Assembly (NCBI GenBank): GCA_946885545.1
Contig: CAMPGP010000163.1
Coordinates: 1-5,126, forward strand
Origin: an uncultured Altererythrobacter sp.
GTDB lineage: Bacteria; Pseudomonadota; Alphaproteobacteria; Sphingomonadales; Sphingomonadaceae
DNA: 5,126 bases
Reading direction: 5' to 3'
Below, piece after piece: positions 3,375-5,126 of this stretch (its first letter is position 1; each line of letters begins with the position of its first letter). The notes beneath the pieces are model-generated. The model made no database searches and had not been told where the DNA came from. It worked only from the letters and a program-made list of their open reading frames with translations. The position numbers and the translations under genes were made by a program.

Positions 3375-5126
3375 ATGACCGCACGCCATATCGCACGCCT
3401 GTCGCTCGCCGCCAGCCTGCTCGCCACCGCCACCACGCTTGCCGCGCAGGACGCACCGATCCTACAGCCGGGCGCGCCGGGCGAAGCGACCGAGACGCTC
3501 AGCGCGGCGGAAGCGACCGAACTCGCCAACACCGCCTGGGCACCGGGCGACGTCTCCTTCATGCAAGGGATGATCGTCCACCACCAGCAGGCGGTCGACA
3601 TGGCCGATCTGGTCGAGGGTCGGACCAACAATCCCGATATCCTGGCCATCGCCGGCCGCATCGACGCGAGCCAGAAGGACGAGATCGGGTTCATGACCGA
3701 TTGGCTGCGCGAACGGAGCCAGCCGATCGCAATGACGGGTATGGGCCACGCGCATCACGACGGCATGATGAAAGGCATGGCGACGCCCGAACGGATGGCG
3801 CAGCTCGCCGCGTCCAAGGGCACCGCATTCGACCGGCTGTTCCTCGAGCTGATGATTCCCCACCACCTCGGCGCGATCGACATGGTCGAGGAACTCCACC
3901 GCCAGCCGGGCACCGCCTACGAACCGGTGACCTACGAATTCACCAACGATGTCGTGAGTGACCAGGAAGCCGAAATCGGCCGGATGAACACCGTCCTCGC
4001 CGCCCTCTCGACCGATCCGCGTGTCGCGCTCGATCCCGGCTTCCGCGACGCGGGCGAAGCGATCGAGAACCTGCGGCACGTCGTCGCATTGCCCAAGCCG
4101 GCGGGCTTCTTCGATCCCGAAAACCCCGCGCAACTGCGGCCGCTCAAGCCCGAAAAGGAAGGCGAGGAGCCCAAGCCGAAGAAGGACGGAGAGGAAGAGG
4201 ACAAGCCGCAGTTCGGCGAACGCGGCTCGCTGCTGTCGTTCGCGAACACCGACATGGCGTTCTCGGGCGATCTCATGGTCGCGGGCAACTATCACGGCTT
4301 CAACGCCTACCGCCTCGGCGCGGACGGCGTGCCGCAGCTCGTCAGCTCGACCGTGTGCCCCGGCGGGCAGGGCGACGTCTCGATCGTCGGCGACCTGTTG
4401 GTGATGAGCGTCGAGGACAGCCGAGCGCGGGTCGACTGCGGGTTGCAGGGCGTCGACGGGCGCACCAGCCCCGAGCGCTTCCGCGGCCTGCGGATCTTCG
4501 ACATCTCCGACATCAGCCGTCCGGTGCAGGTCGGCCAGGTGCAGACATGCCGCGGCAGCCACACGCACTCGATCGTCTCGGCCGACGACCGCCGCATCGT
4601 GGTCTACAACTCGGGCACGTCCTACGTCCGCGAGGAAGACGAGTTGGAGGGCTGCACCGATGCGCCGGGCGACAACACCGCGCTGTTCTCGATCGACGTG
4701 ATCGAGATCCCGGTCGACAATCCTGCCGCCGCGCGCATCGTCGATCGCCCGCGCGTCTTCGCCAAGGATGGCGAGATCGCCGGTCTGTGGCGCGGCGGCG
4801 ACCACGGCGAGGGGACACAGGACACCAGTGTCACCAACCAGTGCCACGACATCACCGTGTTCCCGGCGAAGAACCTCGCGGCAGGGGCGTGCTCGGGCAA
4901 CGGGATCATCCTCGACATCTCCAACCCGCTGAAGCCGGAGCGGATCGACGACGTGACCGACAAGGGCTTCGCCTACTGGCACTCGGCGACGTTCAACAAC
5001 GATGGCACCAAGGTGTTGTTCACCGACGAATGGGGCGGCGGCGGGCGTCCGCGCTGTCAGGCGGGCGATCCGACCAACTGGGGCGCTGACGCGATCTACG
5101 CGATCGAGGATCGCCAGCTTGAGTTC
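3375..5126 (+). CDS. Exported DUF305 – LVIVD beta-propeller fusion protein (3' end missing)
   Basis: An open frame of 584 codons that runs off the right edge. Residues 1-24 are a Sec signal peptide (cleavage after LAA, mature start Gln25). Residues about 56-212 form a DUF305 domain, a four-helix ferritin-like fold, with both hallmark motifs: MIVHHQQAVDMA (66-77) and MIPHHLGAIDM (160-170). Between them 120-141 is rich in Met and His (M120, M123, H125, H127, H128, M131, M132, M135), as in periplasmic copper-binding members of the family. A Lys/Glu/Pro linker (258-279) leads to a second domain with LVIVD-type beta-propeller repeats, such as GLRIFDISDISRPVQVG (371-387), ILDISNPLKPERI (512-524) and the FSGDLMVAGNYHGF blade (296-309). 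Seven Cys (328, 355, 392, 427, 490, 506, 561) could form periplasmic disulfides. Family knowledge suggests metal (copper) handling at the cell envelope; the substrate is not known. It follows mtnP by 83 bp on the same strand, with no obvious functional link. Confidence 0.88.
   Translation, partial: MTARHIARLSLAASLLATATTLAAQDAPILQPGAPGEATETLSAAEATELANTAWAPGDVSFMQGMIVHHQQAVDMADLVEGRTNNPDILAIAGRIDASQKDEIGFMTDWLRERSQPIAMTGMGHAHHDGMMKGMATPERMAQLAASKGTAFDRLFLELMIPHHLGAIDMVEELHRQPGTAYEPVTYEFTNDVVSDQEAEIGRMNTVLAALSTDPRVALDPGFRDAGEAIENLRHVVALPKPAGFFDPENPAQLRPLKPEKEGEEPKPKKDGEEEDKPQFGERGSLLSFANTDMAFSGDLMVAGNYHGFNAYRLGADGVPQLVSSTVCPGGQGDVSIVGDLLVMSVEDSRARVDCGLQGVDGRTSPERFRGLRIFDISDISRPVQVGQVQTCRGSHTHSIVSADDRRIVVYNSGTSYVREEDELEGCTDAPGDNTALFSIDVIEIPVDNPAAARIVDRPRVFAKDGEIAGLWRGGDHGEGTQDTSVTNQCHDITVFPAKNLAAGACSGNGIILDISNPLKPERIDDVTDKGFAYWHSATFNNDGTKVLFTDEWGGGGRPRCQAGDPTNWGADAIYAIEDRQLEF

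Noticed and set aside
2308..3456. Long minus-strand open frame covering mtnP
   Set aside because: mtnP on the plus strand is unambiguous with all family motifs; the minus-strand translation is Arg/His-rich and motif-free.
3462..4982. Long open frame (506 codons) on the minus strand
   Set aside because: It is antisense to the DUF305/propeller gene, whose frame has a signal peptide and two recognised domains. The minus-strand product shows no family signature, and high GC explains its length.

Overview
This window reads as ordinary high-GC chromosome of an alphaproteobacterium, most likely an order Sphingomonadales member (Erythrobacter/Sphingomonas-like). The reasons are strong G/C preference at third codon positions, a PolA N-terminus and an MtnP of alphaproteobacterial style, weak or absent Shine-Dalgarno sites before some starts, and an acidic, Ala-rich secretome. 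The lineage is an inference from sequence style. I see no insertion sequence, phage gene, CRISPR array, tRNA or rRNA.

Layout. (1) 1-151, minus strand: first 50 codons of polA (DNA polymerase I), running off the left edge. (2) 152-373: divergent spacer of about 220 bp with a 13-bp bulged hairpin and two smaller palindromes. (3) 374-658, plus strand: a small, very acidic, alanine-rich lipoprotein with an 11-residue repeat, followed by a perfect 7-bp hairpin and a strong bidirectional intrinsic terminator (687-721). (4) 770-1792, minus strand: an exported class A beta-lactamase-like serine hydrolase with an atypical SDN motif and omega loop. It lies downstream of (5) 1904-2311, minus strand: a small protein of the 'host attachment' family. 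(6) An 83-bp divergent spacer (2312-2394) leads to (7) 2395-3291, plus strand: mtnP (methylthioadenosine phosphorylase). (8) 3375-5126, plus strand: an exported two-domain protein running off the right edge. Its N-terminal DUF305 domain (His/Met-rich, ferritin-like, copper-linked family) is joined by a charged linker to a Cys-containing LVIVD-type beta-propeller domain. It has no stop codon inside the window.

How the genes relate. No single pathway is visible. polA and mtnP are housekeeping genes (DNA repair/replication and methylthioadenosine salvage). The lipoprotein, the serine hydrolase and the DUF305/propeller protein are all predicted to be exported, so much of the window serves the envelope. 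The points most worth a second look are the DUF305-propeller fusion, the serine hydrolase whose omega loop does not align with the catalytic Glu166, the low-complexity lipoprotein, and several start-proximal hairpins.
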